Shown: positions 1 through 9,126 of the stretch, one piece after another | How the letters are laid out: each line of letters starts with the position of its first letter | Numbering within the stretch: position 1 is the stretch's first letter | Assembly: GCF_026151205.1 (NCBI RefSeq) | Contig: NC_087073.1 | Location: forward strand, 9,810,411-9,874,410 | Direction of reading: 5' to 3' | Length of the DNA: 64,000 bases | DNA from: Bolinopsis microptera | Taxonomy: Eukaryota > Ctenophora > Tentaculata > Lobata > Bolinopsidae | The notes under the pieces: model-generated | Told to the model about the DNA's origin: nothing | The model's database searches: none | What the model saw: the letters and a program-made list of their open reading frames with translations, nothing else | Program-made: the position numbers and the translations under genes

Positions 1-1290
1 CTTCCCTCTCAGTCATCCTCCTCAGCCATCCTCCTCAGTCCTCCTCAGTCCTCCTCCTCAGTCCTCCTCCTCCTGGGTCCTCCTCCTCCTCTTCATCCTC
101 CTCCTCTTCCTCCTCGGTCCTCAGTCCTCCTCCTCCTGGGTCCTCCTCCTCATCCTTCTCATCAGTCCTCCTCCTCCCCAGTCCTCTCCCAGTCCCCCTC
201 CTTCTCCTCCTCCTATTCAGTCCTCCTCCTCAGTTCTCCTCAGTCCTCCTTCTCATTTCTCCTAAGTCCTCCTCCTGAGTCCTCCTCTTGAGTCCTCCTC
301 CTCTTCCTTCTGAGTCCTCCTCCTCCTCCCTCTCAGTCATCCTCCTCAGTCATCCTCCTCAGCCATCCTCCCCAGCCATCCTCCTCAGCCATCCTCCTCA
401 GTACTCCTCAGTCCTCCTCCTTCTCAGTCATCGTCAGTCCTCCTCCTCAGTCCTCCTCAGTCCTCCTCCTCCTCCTGGGTCCTCCTCCTCCTCCTCCTCC
501 TGGGTCCTCCTGGGTCTTCCTGATCCCCCCAGTCCTCTTCCTCCTCCCCTCCTCAGTCCTCCTCCTACTCCTCCTCCTCGTCCTCATGCCTCCTCATCAG
601 TCCTCAACAGTTCTCCTCCTCCCCAGTCCTCCTCCTCCTCCTGGGGCCTTTTCCTGGGTCCTCCTCCTGGGTCCTCCTCCTCCTGGGTCCTCCTCCTCCT
701 GGGTCCTCCTCCTCCTCAGTCCTTCTCCTCCTCCTCCTCCTCAGTCCTCTTCCTCCTCTTCCTCCTCCTCCTCCCTCTCAGTCATCCTCCTCAGCCATCC
801 TCCTCAGCCATCCTCCTCAGCCATCCTCCTCAGTCCTCCTCCTTCTTAGTCCTCCTCAGTCCTCCTCCTGAGTCCTCCTCCTCCTGGGTCCTCCTCCTCC
901 TGGGTCCTCCTCCTCCTCTTCAGTCCTTCTCCTCCTCCTCCTCAGTCCTCTTCCTCCTCCTCCTCCCTCTCAGTCATCCTCCTCAGCCATCCTCCTCAGC
1001 CATCCTCCTCAGCCATCCTCCTCAGCCATCCTCCTTAGTCCTCCTCCTTCTTAGTCCTCCTCAGTCCTCCTCCTGAGTCCTCCTCCTCCTCAGTCATCCT
1101 CCTCAGTTCTCCTCCTCCTCCTAGGTCCTCCTTCTGGGTGCTCCTCCTAGGTCTTCCTGGTCCTTCTCCTCCCTCTCAGTCATCCTCCTCAGTCATCCTC
1201 CTCAGTCATCCTCCTCAGCCATCCTCCTCAGCCATCCTTCTCAGCCATCCTCCTCAGTACTCTTCAGTACTCTTCAGTACTCTTCAGTCC
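1..1290. repeat. Pyrimidine-rich (TCCTCC) low-complexity tract
   Basis: About 1.3 kb of almost pure C/T on the + strand, built from cagtcctcctcct-type units interspersed with ctgggtcctcct and cagccatcctcct variants. The long Ser/Pro/Leu-rich open frames inside are by-products of the composition and are not called as genes. The tract runs off the left edge of the window. Confidence 0.9.
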
Positions 1291-1299
1291 TCAAAATGT

Positions 1300-1460
1300 T
1301 TGTCCGCTAATGTCCACCAATGTCCGCTAATGTCCATCAATGTCCATCCAAGTCCGCCAATGTCCGTCCGGGTCCGCCAATGTCCGTCCGAGTCCGCCAA
1401 TGTCCGTCCGAGTCCGCCAATGTCCGTCCGAGTCCGCCAATGTCCGTCCGTGTCCGCCTA
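1300..1460. repeat. 20-bp tandem array (tgtccgtccgagtccgccaa)
   Basis: Successive units of tgtccgtccgagtccgccaa, with more diverged units such as tgtccaccaa and tgtccatcaa at the left. The array runs into the left arm of the palindrome at 1442-1530 and uses the same gtccgyc words, so it looks like a tandem expansion of that arm. Confidence 0.8.
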
Positions 1461-1530
1461 TGTCCCAAAAAACACGTCCGTTGTCTCATAGAATCCAAAA
1501 AGGACAGGACATAGGCGGACATAGACGGAC
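1442..1530. mobile_element. Short palindromic element (MITE-like)
   Basis: The arms 1442-1465 and 1507-1530 are inverted repeats matching at 22 of 24 positions; the core gtccgcctatgtcc pairs with ggacataggcggac. The 41-bp loop contains ctcatagaatccaaaaagg. A related inverted-repeat element lies at 61645-61709 in the opposite orientation. It has no coding capacity. Confidence 0.6.
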
Positions 1531-1536
1531 ATGACA

Positions 1537-2040
1537 CCCCCCCCCCCCCCCCCTATATATCATAAATTTTCATGTGGAAATATTTGTATTCAATTTAAGT
1601 CGAGAAATACATCTCAGAATTGATATCTTAATTGACCATCGGTAATAAATACGCGCAATGATTGCAGATTGATGCTCAGAGGTTGACTTGATCCTAAATT
1701 AAGGACCCTCAATAAAGTACCACCCTAAATCATATCAACACTGTATGTATACAGACCAGATATAGATAGTGCTAAATTGTCTGGCTCGGATGAAACTGTT
1801 TTTATTTTATTTTTTAAATTGTAGCAAATTTTGTTTTTGAATTTGTATAATTTGTATGCCTGTCTTGTTTTTATTGCTTTATGGCTTTATCATTCGAAAT
1901 AAAAAATAAAACTTGGTATGTGCGGTGTGCATCATTCTTATTGAAAATAAACATACAGCAATTTGCCTTCTCAAAATCTGGGATGTAATTGAAATGATAA
2001 TCATGATATTGTGTTATATATTCATTATCCTCACAAGTAT
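1537..2040. other. Poly-C tract then AT-rich non-coding DNA
   Basis: A run of about 17 C is followed by tatatatcat, then AT-rich DNA up to the zinc-finger gene. I see no coding exon. The segment presumably holds the promoter, and a 5' UTR intron that ends at a tttttcag acceptor near 2048. Confidence 0.5.
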
Positions 2041-2089
2041 TTTTTCAGAATGAGTTCAACTTCAAGAAAGTAATATCCAGAAGTAAGCA

Positions 2090-3118
2090 ATGGATGGAAA
2101 TGTGGTTGAGGGTAAACAATTTGATGATTGTAAAGATGAGATATCAAAGGACTCAAACGGTGATTCCTCGGCCGCTATAGCTATTCAGAACTCCAACAGG
2201 CATTTCTGTAAAACCAATAGTTCTCAAATTTTAACCGTGGGTTATGAAAGCAAAGATACTTCACTTGTTGCACCATCAGATGGTTTAATTCCAGAAATTG
2301 ACAGTATAGGAGATGATAACAGTCATGGTTCACGCCAAGATATTCAGTCTTTATTCTCTGACAACAGACTTACTGATGTTGGACGGTCTATAGAGTTCGA
2401 TATTACTTCAAGTAAACCTGAGGATGAACCTCTAATAGGACGTAACATTGCTAACGAAAACAAATCAAACTTTGTTCCTGTTAATCTTATAGTCTCTGTC
2501 GTTCCTGAATTGTTCAATGAGAGATTTCCAAAGTTGGATGAACGATATGAGGAAAAATATATTTGCAAATGGTGCACTCAATCTGTGACAAGAAATCGAA
2601 TTAATAAGTCGACCTATCATAACACTCATTATCTGATAAAGCATTATATGGAAAAGCATAAAGAAATTCACATCAAGGATTATCAAATTCAGTGTCAGGA
2701 TTGCTCTGCTTACTTTTACCATGAAACGAAATTGGAAAAGCATTTGGTTGATGGATTATGTATCAAAAATTTTAAACGGCCTCAGTTAACAAGGCTTCCT
2801 CAAAACATAACAATGAAGTCATGTGAATATTGTGAAATTGTATTTGTCTCCGAAAAAAGATGTAAGAAGCATCTTCTTAAAAATATCGAGGGTTGTATCT
2901 TTGAGGATATTGAGCACCCTATGGAATTAGGCAAATTCGATTACATGAAGTGCAAGTATTGTGAGGAAAATTTTTTGTTTGAAAAAGACTTCCTCAATCA
3001 CACCAAACCCGGAAAAAGCCTGACTAGTTCCCCCTTCAAGTGCAAAGGAGTATCTCTACAAATATTTGATTGTTCAGTTTGTTCTCAACGTTATTTGAAA
3101 CATAGATCACTTTCTTGA
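2090..3118 (+). CDS. C2H2 zinc-finger protein, N-terminal frame
   Basis: This ATG opens 342 residues. The first 150 or so are acidic and Ser-rich without a recognisable domain. They are followed by C2H2-type fingers starting CKWC, CQDC, CEYC, CKYC and CSVC. A tttttcag acceptor at about 2048 and a short upstream ATG frame (2050-2073) suggest the ATG lies in the second exon. The frame stops in the middle of a finger: the Cys pair CSVC is here, but its His partners lie in the overlapping frame from 3115. The product is probably a nuclear DNA-binding protein; its target is unknown. Confidence 0.8.
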   Translation: MDGNVVEGKQFDDCKDEISKDSNGDSSAAIAIQNSNRHFCKTNSSQILTVGYESKDTSLVAPSDGLIPEIDSIGDDNSHGSRQDIQSLFSDNRLTDVGRSIEFDITSSKPEDEPLIGRNIANENKSNFVPVNLIVSVVPELFNERFPKLDERYEEKYICKWCTQSVTRNRINKSTYHNTHYLIKHYMEKHKEIHIKDYQIQCQDCSAYFYHETKLEKHLVDGLCIKNFKRPQLTRLPQNITMKSCEYCEIVFVSEKRCKKHLLKNIEGCIFEDIEHPMELGKFDYMKCKYCEENFLFEKDFLNHTKPGKSLTSSPFKCKGVSLQIFDCSVCSQRYLKHRSLS

Positions 3119-4395
3119 AGCACATTCACTTAGATCACACAGTTGAGCAATTTAACTTGAAATGTGAAAGATGTGATAGATATTTCTGTCTTGAAGAAGA
3201 GCTTGAGGAGCACAAAGTAAACAACTTAGGATATCCATTTTGTATCGATTTAAATTCTTGTCGCACTATTCCGAGAACACTACCTGATGTGCCTTTTTCG
3301 AATATAAAGGTAAAACGATGTCCTGTATGCAAACGCATCTTCAGTACAGCAGGGCGAATTCAGCTCTTAAATCACCTCAAGAAATGCCATCCCAACTACA
3401 ATCTTTCTAATTTGACATGTCCTGAATGTCATGAATCTTTCTTTTCCATTGATGAATTTGAAGATCACATGACTAAATGGAAATGCCCTTTTTGTGAAAA
3501 CATATTTCCGATGAAACGTTGGTTTATAAAACACTGCAGGATGAAGCATTGGATAAGGACTATTGTTTGTGACATTTGCAATGCAGTATTTGCAAATAAC
3601 TCGTCTTTGCAACAGCACTTGAAGCAACTTCACGAACGTTCACTGACAATCTGTCCTTTCTGCGATAAAACGTTTGAAAGTGAAAGAAATGTTTACGGCC
3701 ATGTGAAAAAGATACATGCATACCAGGATCTCGATCCTCTGAGAGAAAAATATACATGTGACCTCTGTGCTGCTGGAAACACATCATCCTTTATAGATCA
3801 ATTCAGACTAAATAGACACATAGAAACTGTCCATAAAAAGGCACAAGAAACTGAATGTGACATATGTCACAGAACATTTTCCCAGAAAGCAACAATGATG
3901 AGGCATCGCTGCATTCACCTTGACATAAAACCATTCAAGTGTGGAATATGTGAGTTGACTTTCACTCAAAAAACGGGAATGCGAGCCCATGAAGTCAGGC
4001 ACTACAAAAAAGATGGGACTTTGAAATCAGCTGAGGAGATAAAAACGCAGGTTGATATTATCAAACTACAACGAGAAAAACAAAGTGATCCCAAGAATTG
4101 TGATAAAGAAATAAGTTGTTCAAGTAATAGGAAGTCTAAAACCTTTAGAAAACACGCCAACACAAAAAAGACTATCTGTGAGCTATGCTTTTGTAAATTT
4201 ATGTCGAGAAACAAGTACGATTCTCATTCGTGTGAGGGCCCTTCTGATATGGCTGGTAAATCCCAAAAAAAATATGATGTTGATGAACGGGACAAAGTGG
4301 CTAACTACAATTTTAATTGTGCTGTTTGTGAAAAAGAATTTGTGTCTTTGTCTCGATTACAGACACATAGGTGTCGACGAAATGTTACATCTTAG
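3115..4395 (+). CDS. C2H2 zinc-finger protein, C-terminal frame (same gene)
   Basis: This continues the gene at 2090 in another frame. It opens with LKHIHLDH, the His half of the finger begun just before 3118, then carries about eleven more C2H2 fingers (for example CPVCKRIF, CDICNAVF, CDICHRTF, CGICELTF, CAVCEKEF). Some linkers are short and TGEKP-like, others longer and irregular. There is no ATG at the junction, so it is not an independent gene. Dropping two bases at about 3112-3114 would restore the usual 12-residue Cys-His spacing. This could be an assembly error, a recent disabling indel or, less likely, recoding. Combined length is about 768 residues. Confidence 0.8.
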   Translation: MKHIHLDHTVEQFNLKCERCDRYFCLEEELEEHKVNNLGYPFCIDLNSCRTIPRTLPDVPFSNIKVKRCPVCKRIFSTAGRIQLLNHLKKCHPNYNLSNLTCPECHESFFSIDEFEDHMTKWKCPFCENIFPMKRWFIKHCRMKHWIRTIVCDICNAVFANNSSLQQHLKQLHERSLTICPFCDKTFESERNVYGHVKKIHAYQDLDPLREKYTCDLCAAGNTSSFIDQFRLNRHIETVHKKAQETECDICHRTFSQKATMMRHRCIHLDIKPFKCGICELTFTQKTGMRAHEVRHYKKDGTLKSAEEIKTQVDIIKLQREKQSDPKNCDKEISCSSNRKSKTFRKHANTKKTICELCFCKFMSRNKYDSHSCEGPSDMAGKSQKKYDVDERDKVANYNFNCAVCEKEFVSLSRLQTHRCRRNVTS

Positions 4396-5720
4396 CAATG
4401 TCATACATACATTCACATTTCACATAATCCTTACAGACGTGTAGGAATATTTTACAGGACCTGAAATATATATTTCATTGTGTAATGTCTAGATTAACTG
4501 TTTATACTTTGGTATTGGTAAGGAGCTTTTACATCAGCTCCATGCTGCTGCAAAAGCTGTTACTGGTAAATATTAAACATAAACATCTTGATGATGACCT
4601 GATAAATCTTCACTGGCTTGATGTAAAGAATAGGATTGTTTTCTTAAATATTACTCCTACAGGGGAGGCCAAAAGTCAGTACACTCATTTTTTCAAATAT
4701 TTGATAACTTGAATAATCGGGTCGAGCTAAATAGTATTGGATTTTGTTTGGCCATTCAAATTACATTTGCCCTAAAAAAAGGGAGTTGTAGCTTCTCAGA
4801 GTCAGATGACCGAGATATGAATCATAACAAGTTTATTCATTACGTGTGATCAGGTGATTGGATTGACACTAGTTCCGAATTATGGGAATCGTGCAGAGAG
4901 CCAAATTAAGGTGTCGTAGCAAGCTATCACATAGTGATTAAGTAATTTTTGATGACCCAATTAATTTTGTTAACAAGATAAACAAATTGCTTGATAACTT
5001 CGTCATGTTTCACATCCGTTTCACGGCATCCTTTCATATCATATTCCTGATTTCTTGACATATAACAATATGTAATATGTTACAATAGAGTCTCTGGCAC
5101 TGGTTAAGGTACATTTTACTGGCAACCACTGGTTTACTGGCTAACAACCACTGGTTGAACTTGAAGCATCAAATGTTGTTCAAACTGAAATCTCTTCATT
5201 TTGTTCCCTGCTCTTGCCGAAGGCAAAAAGATCGTAGGGAATAAGTAATCGGGTTTGGATATATTATGAGGTGGCCCCGACGGTCCTGCGAAGTGCGATG
5301 TCAACAAAAGTCTGCTCCTTCGCAATATAGACCACTCCCCTATAATTATGAGTATAGGAAGGGTCTGTTATGCTGCGCGCGACGCTCGGCATGTGTTAGT
5401 TAATTGCAGTATCCAACGCGAATTTCAATTGTCAAACGATGCCGTTCAAATTAAATTAGCCCAAAATTTGCGAGTGCAATGACAAATTACGATGAAAATA
5501 TTGCAACTTTTGAACAACAAAATAATCCAATATCTAATTTCTATTAATCGATAAAATTAACGTTTCGTTACAAATATTAACGGTTTAAGCAGGGAAAATT
5601 AATCGTGCGTGGTGTAACCGTGGCGAAATTCTTGTTTATGAATGATTGTGGAATTAAAATAGTTGAATTCGCAAAAAAATGGATGACATTCTACTTTTAT
5701 CTACCTTTAATCTACAAAAC
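4396..5720. other. AT-rich intergenic DNA, no supported gene
   Basis: Only short open frames without recognisable domains or splice-supported exons. There is a small GC-richer patch at about 5360-5400. Confidence 0.5.
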
Positions 5721-5722
5721 GT

Positions 5723-5753
5723 TGGCCCCCCGCCCCCCCCCCCCCCCCCCCCC
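5723..5753. repeat. Poly-C tract preceded by gttgg
   Basis: The sequence gttggcccccc continues as almost uninterrupted C to 5753 and is followed by tatg. The same ttgg + C(n) + tat arrangement occurs at about 25358 and 48565. Confidence 0.6.
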
Positions 5754-5872
5754 TATGTGCACTCAACACTGCAAGTCAGTTGATGAGGTAGGTTACATGT
5801 TATTTCAGGTTCCGTAGCTAGCAGCTAACCTAGTTTACTGTGCACTAATAATCCTGTGGATAGGACTTCGAT

Positions 5873-5997
5873 CTTATTCGGGTGTGTGCACTTCTTGACA
5901 CGGACACTGCACATTCCCTTATTCGGGTATGTGCACTTCTTGACACGGACACATTCCCTTATTCGGGTATGTGCACTTCTTGACACTGACACATTCC
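5873..5997. repeat. 40-bp tandem repeat, three copies
   Basis: Copies start at 5873 (45 bp, with a small insertion), 5918 (40 bp) and 5958 (40 bp). Each contains cttattcgggtatgtgcact. Non-coding. Confidence 0.85.
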
Positions 5998-6054
5998 CGA
6001 TAGAACAATCAGTACAGAAGTTTGATGTTTATTGTTTTTATACTTAATTTATAG

Positions 6055-6300
6055 TGGATGCGGAGTTAAAGACAATTGAAGAAAGGAACAGTCCAGGGAT
6101 ATCGCCCCCTGGTCGAGTTAGAAAAGAGTTAGTGATCCGGGAAGAAAAGGTAGAAGAGGAAGAAGAGAAAGAAGAGAAAGAAGGGAAAGAATATGAAGAA
6201 GATAAAGAAGGGAAAGAAGGGAAAGAAGAGAAAGAAGAGTCTAGCCTACAAAAGAAAGCAAAAATAGCAGACGAAATTAGAAATGCTTCCTTACAGTCTG
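6055..6300 (+). CDS. Possible orphan exon, Glu/Lys-rich
   Basis: An open segment bounded by a plausible acceptor (aatttatag) and a donor (ctg|gtgagt). It encodes about 82 residues: a short non-repetitive start (DAELKTIEERNSPGISPPGR), a strongly charged run of EEKEEKEGK-type repeats, and a more ordinary end (KIADEIRNASLQS). No domain is recognisable and I found no partner exon. A non-coding GAA-rich repeat is the alternative. Confidence 0.35.
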
Positions 6301-6772
6301 GTGAGTTTGCTGTTAGTAGATGGTTTGGGGTGGGGGGAGGGGGGAAGAGAGTTATCAAAATGAATTTTTCTAAATTCAAACGCCCTTAGTCAATTTTCAA
6401 AAAGTACCTACATTGTACGATCAAAATCTATTCTCGTTCCTAATTTAAGATGGAATCTTATAAGATTCTGTCTACTTTACGGCCATTAATAATTTGTTGA
6501 TAACAGGGGGGGGGGGGGATAACAGTCATTTAGTCATTAACACAAAAAGAAAGTTCAATCTTTAGAAAAATTTAGCGAATTGAACTAAAAGTACTGTATT
6601 TTGTAACAAACAAGACTTATAGTGAAGATACACATTTTATTCGAAAATTGAAAGCATAAAGCGGACATATAAATTACATTATATATATATGTAATATAAT
6701 GGTTATGTGATTTAATGATTACAAAATTTGCACCGAGGTTCATTCGGCTAGATGTCATGTATTGTATTGTAT

Positions 6773-7708
6773 TCCTTGTCATATATCCTAAAATCGAATG
6801 TAATCTTAAGGAACCATCTCCTTGACCTCGAGAACATGTCATATCCTAGAATCAAATGGAATCTTAAGGAACCATCTCCTTGACCTCGAGAACATGTCAT
6901 ATCCTAGAATCAAATGTAATCTTAAGGAACCATCTCCTTGACCTCGAGAACATGTCATATCCTAGAATCAAATGTAATCTTGAGGAACCATCTCCTTGAC
7001 CTCGAGAACATGTCATATCCTAGAATCAAATGAAATCTTGAGGAACCATCTCCTTGACCTCGAGAACATGTCATATCCTAGAATCAAATGTAATCTTAAG
7101 GAACCATCTCCTTGACCTCGAGAACATGTCATATCCTAGAATCAAATGGAATCTTAAGGAACCAACTCCTTGACCTCGAGAACATGTCATATCCTAGAAT
7201 CAAATGTAATCTTGAGGAACCATCTCCTTGACCTCGAGAACATGTCATATCCTAGAATCAAATGTAATCTTAAGGAACCATCTCCTTGACCTCGAGAACA
7301 TGTCATATCCTAGAATCAAATGTAATTTTAAGGAACCATCTCCTTGACCTCGAGAACATGTCATATCCTAGAATCAAATGTAATCTTAAGGAACCATCTC
7401 CTTGACCTCGAGAACATGTCATATCCTAGAATCAAATGTAATCTTGAGGAACCATCTCCTTGACCTCGAGAACATGTCATATCCTAGAATCAAATGAAAT
7501 CTTGAGGAACCATCTCCTTGACCTCGAGAACATGTCATATCCTAGAATCAAATGTAATCTTAAGGAACCATCTCCTTGACCTCGAGAACATGTCATATCC
7601 TAGAATCAAATGGAATCTTAAGGAACCAACTCCTTGACCTCGAGAACATGTCATATCCTAGAATCAAATGTAATCTTAAGGAACCATCTCCTTGACCTCG
7701 AGAACATG
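6773..7708. repeat. 58-bp satellite, 16 copies, with higher-order structure
   Basis: Sixteen nearly identical monomers of 58 bp, each containing cttgacctcgagaacatgtc and atcctagaatcaaatg. Variant bases (aatgT/G/A, cttA/Gag, and accaTctcc versus accaActcc) follow a pattern: monomers 4-7 have the same variant series as monomers 12-15. This implies an eight-monomer (464-bp) higher-order period. Open frames through the array are coincidental. Confidence 0.92.
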
Positions 7709-8062
7709 GTGGGCCACTCACCTACAATATACATACAAATTTACAATAATATTTATAAAAAGGAAGTTTTTTTTTCCAAATTTCTGTTCCTAAAGTGCGA
7801 AACTAATACAGGGTATCGACTATCGGAGCAAGAATATTCAAAATATACACAAATAAGTTATTATATGGCCAAGCCATCTTGTTTCTTGTTCAGAATGAGT
7901 TGGCTGTTCAATCGACTGGTCAATGATATCAATCTGTCAATTTGCTCAGTTACTTTTGTTCAGTATACATTAATCTATTCGAGGAATGGACAACCAATCC
8001 TGACCCTTCTGTCTAGGAATAAAGATGCCTCGAATATCGCAGATTGATGGACTTAGTATGGA

Positions 8063-8878
8063 TTAAGTAGTCTTGACAATCTTTGCAGCGGTTACCACTG
8101 TCGCATTACTAGTAGTGCAACTACTCTGCTTTCTGGCTGCATCTACCAAATCTTCGTTCTTCAGCAGGACCACTATTTTAGGCAGAAAGAGACATACGAG
8201 AAAGATTTGTGAGATGCAGAAGTAGATGATAGCTCTCAACAGGGACTTGATAGGGGGTTCAGAGATGGAGTAGCCGCTCAGGAAAATGAGGCATATCACC
8301 ATAATCATCAGACTGGTTGTGAAGATGGTGGTGGTCTCCTTGAAGTTATGAGGAAATAGCCGCATCTTGTAGGCGAGGAATAGAGTACCAACTAGCAGAA
8401 GACAGGTGAGGATGAACGGGTAGCAGGTGGCTATGAGATTGGAGGATGTACAAACTTTGTTGAAACTCCTATGAGCAACAATTACTTTAGCGTAAATCCA
8501 CCCCTTGCTCATGATAGAGAAATGAGTAAGGACAGCTGTTGACCCTAGCACAATCAAAAGGATGGTAAGTTGTGCTTTTCGTGTCAGAAACTTGAATAGT
8601 TGTGGTCTGCGCTGGAAGTTTTCAGCAGCCATGAAGATCTTGTAAATTTTGAGGGAGCGATAGAAGAGATTGGAGCAGATAGAGCACACAAATAGAGCAC
8701 AGACGTGATATTCTGTGTTGCAAGCAAGGGTGGAAGGCTCAAAAAGAGCGAGCACTGTCAGGAGATCTCCCAGAACCAGTGAAGAGAGGAATAAGTAGCA
8801 AAACACCGGATCAGAAGCTTTTATGACAGGTCTGTTTCTGTGAACAAATATAAACATGGCTGTGGCAATCTTTATTGC
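8063..8878 (-). CDS. Class C GPCR, seven-transmembrane half of last exon
   Basis: Encodes about 270 residues from the rest of TM1 (AIKIATAMFIFVHRNR) to the stop. The RNRPVIKASDP segment after TM1 is the characteristic class C intracellular loop 1. Hydrophobic segments follow, such as YLFLSSLVLGDLLTVLALF, LTILLIVLGSTAVL and YPFILTCLLLVGTLF. The tail is short and Ser/Thr-rich. It is continuous with the ectodomain exon at 15968-16955 once the retrotransposon is removed. The ATG near 8857 lies inside TM1 and is not the native start. Confidence 0.85.
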   Translation of the reverse strand, partial: AIKIATAMFIFVHRNRPVIKASDPVFCYLFLSSLVLGDLLTVLALFEPSTLACNTEYHVCALFVCSICSNLFYRSLKIYKIFMAAENFQRRPQLFKFLTRKAQLTILLIVLGSTAVLTHFSIMSKGWIYAKVIVAHRSFNKVCTSSNLIATCYPFILTCLLLVGTLFLAYKMRLFPHNFKETTTIFTTSLMIMVICLIFLSGYSISEPPIKSLLRAIIYFCISQIFLVCLFLPKIVVLLKNEDLVDAARKQSSCTTSNATVVTAAKIVKTT

Positions 8879-8881
8879 TCC

Positions 8882-8885
<4 letters not shown>
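8879..8885. repeat. 7-bp target-site duplication TCCAGCT (left copy)
   Basis: TCCAGCT directly abuts the poly-T run (the element's poly-A tail on the minus strand). An identical TCCAGCT lies at 15961-15967 on the other side of the element. Confidence 0.85.
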
Positions 8886-8925
<40 letters not shown>

Positions 8926-9126
8926 GAGGCTGGGCATAGAAAGCCCACTAGAGGATAGCATTAAGATGCTTTGCCTACCTCTGGGATGAGGGGGGGTTTA
9001 TAGGAGACAACAGTGTGAATTGTGGAGGACGGTGGTGGTAATGATCTGAATGGGAATACCGCGCTTTGGTACCAGATGAGTTTATAGATCAGTTAGGCAA
9101 GGCTGCAAATGTGATGTGTTAATGCG
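8886..9126 (-). other. Poly-A tail and 3' UTR of the non-LTR element
   Basis: About 36 T on the + strand correspond to a 3' poly-A tail, followed by about 200 bp of 3' UTR without coding features. Confidence 0.8.

Noticed and set aside
288-1491. Several long Ser/Pro/Leu-rich open frames
   Set aside because: They arise from the TCCTCC repeat and the 20-bp array, occur in several frames at once, and have no domain or splice support.
6044-6379. Minus-strand open frame opposite the Glu/Lys-rich exon
   Set aside because: Complement of a GAA-rich repeat (Ser/Phe/Pro-rich); no splice or domain evidence.
6773-7708. CRISPR-like appearance of the regularly spaced 58-bp repeats
   Set aside because: There are no unique spacers, the monomers are head-to-tail, and the genome is eukaryotic; it is a satellite.
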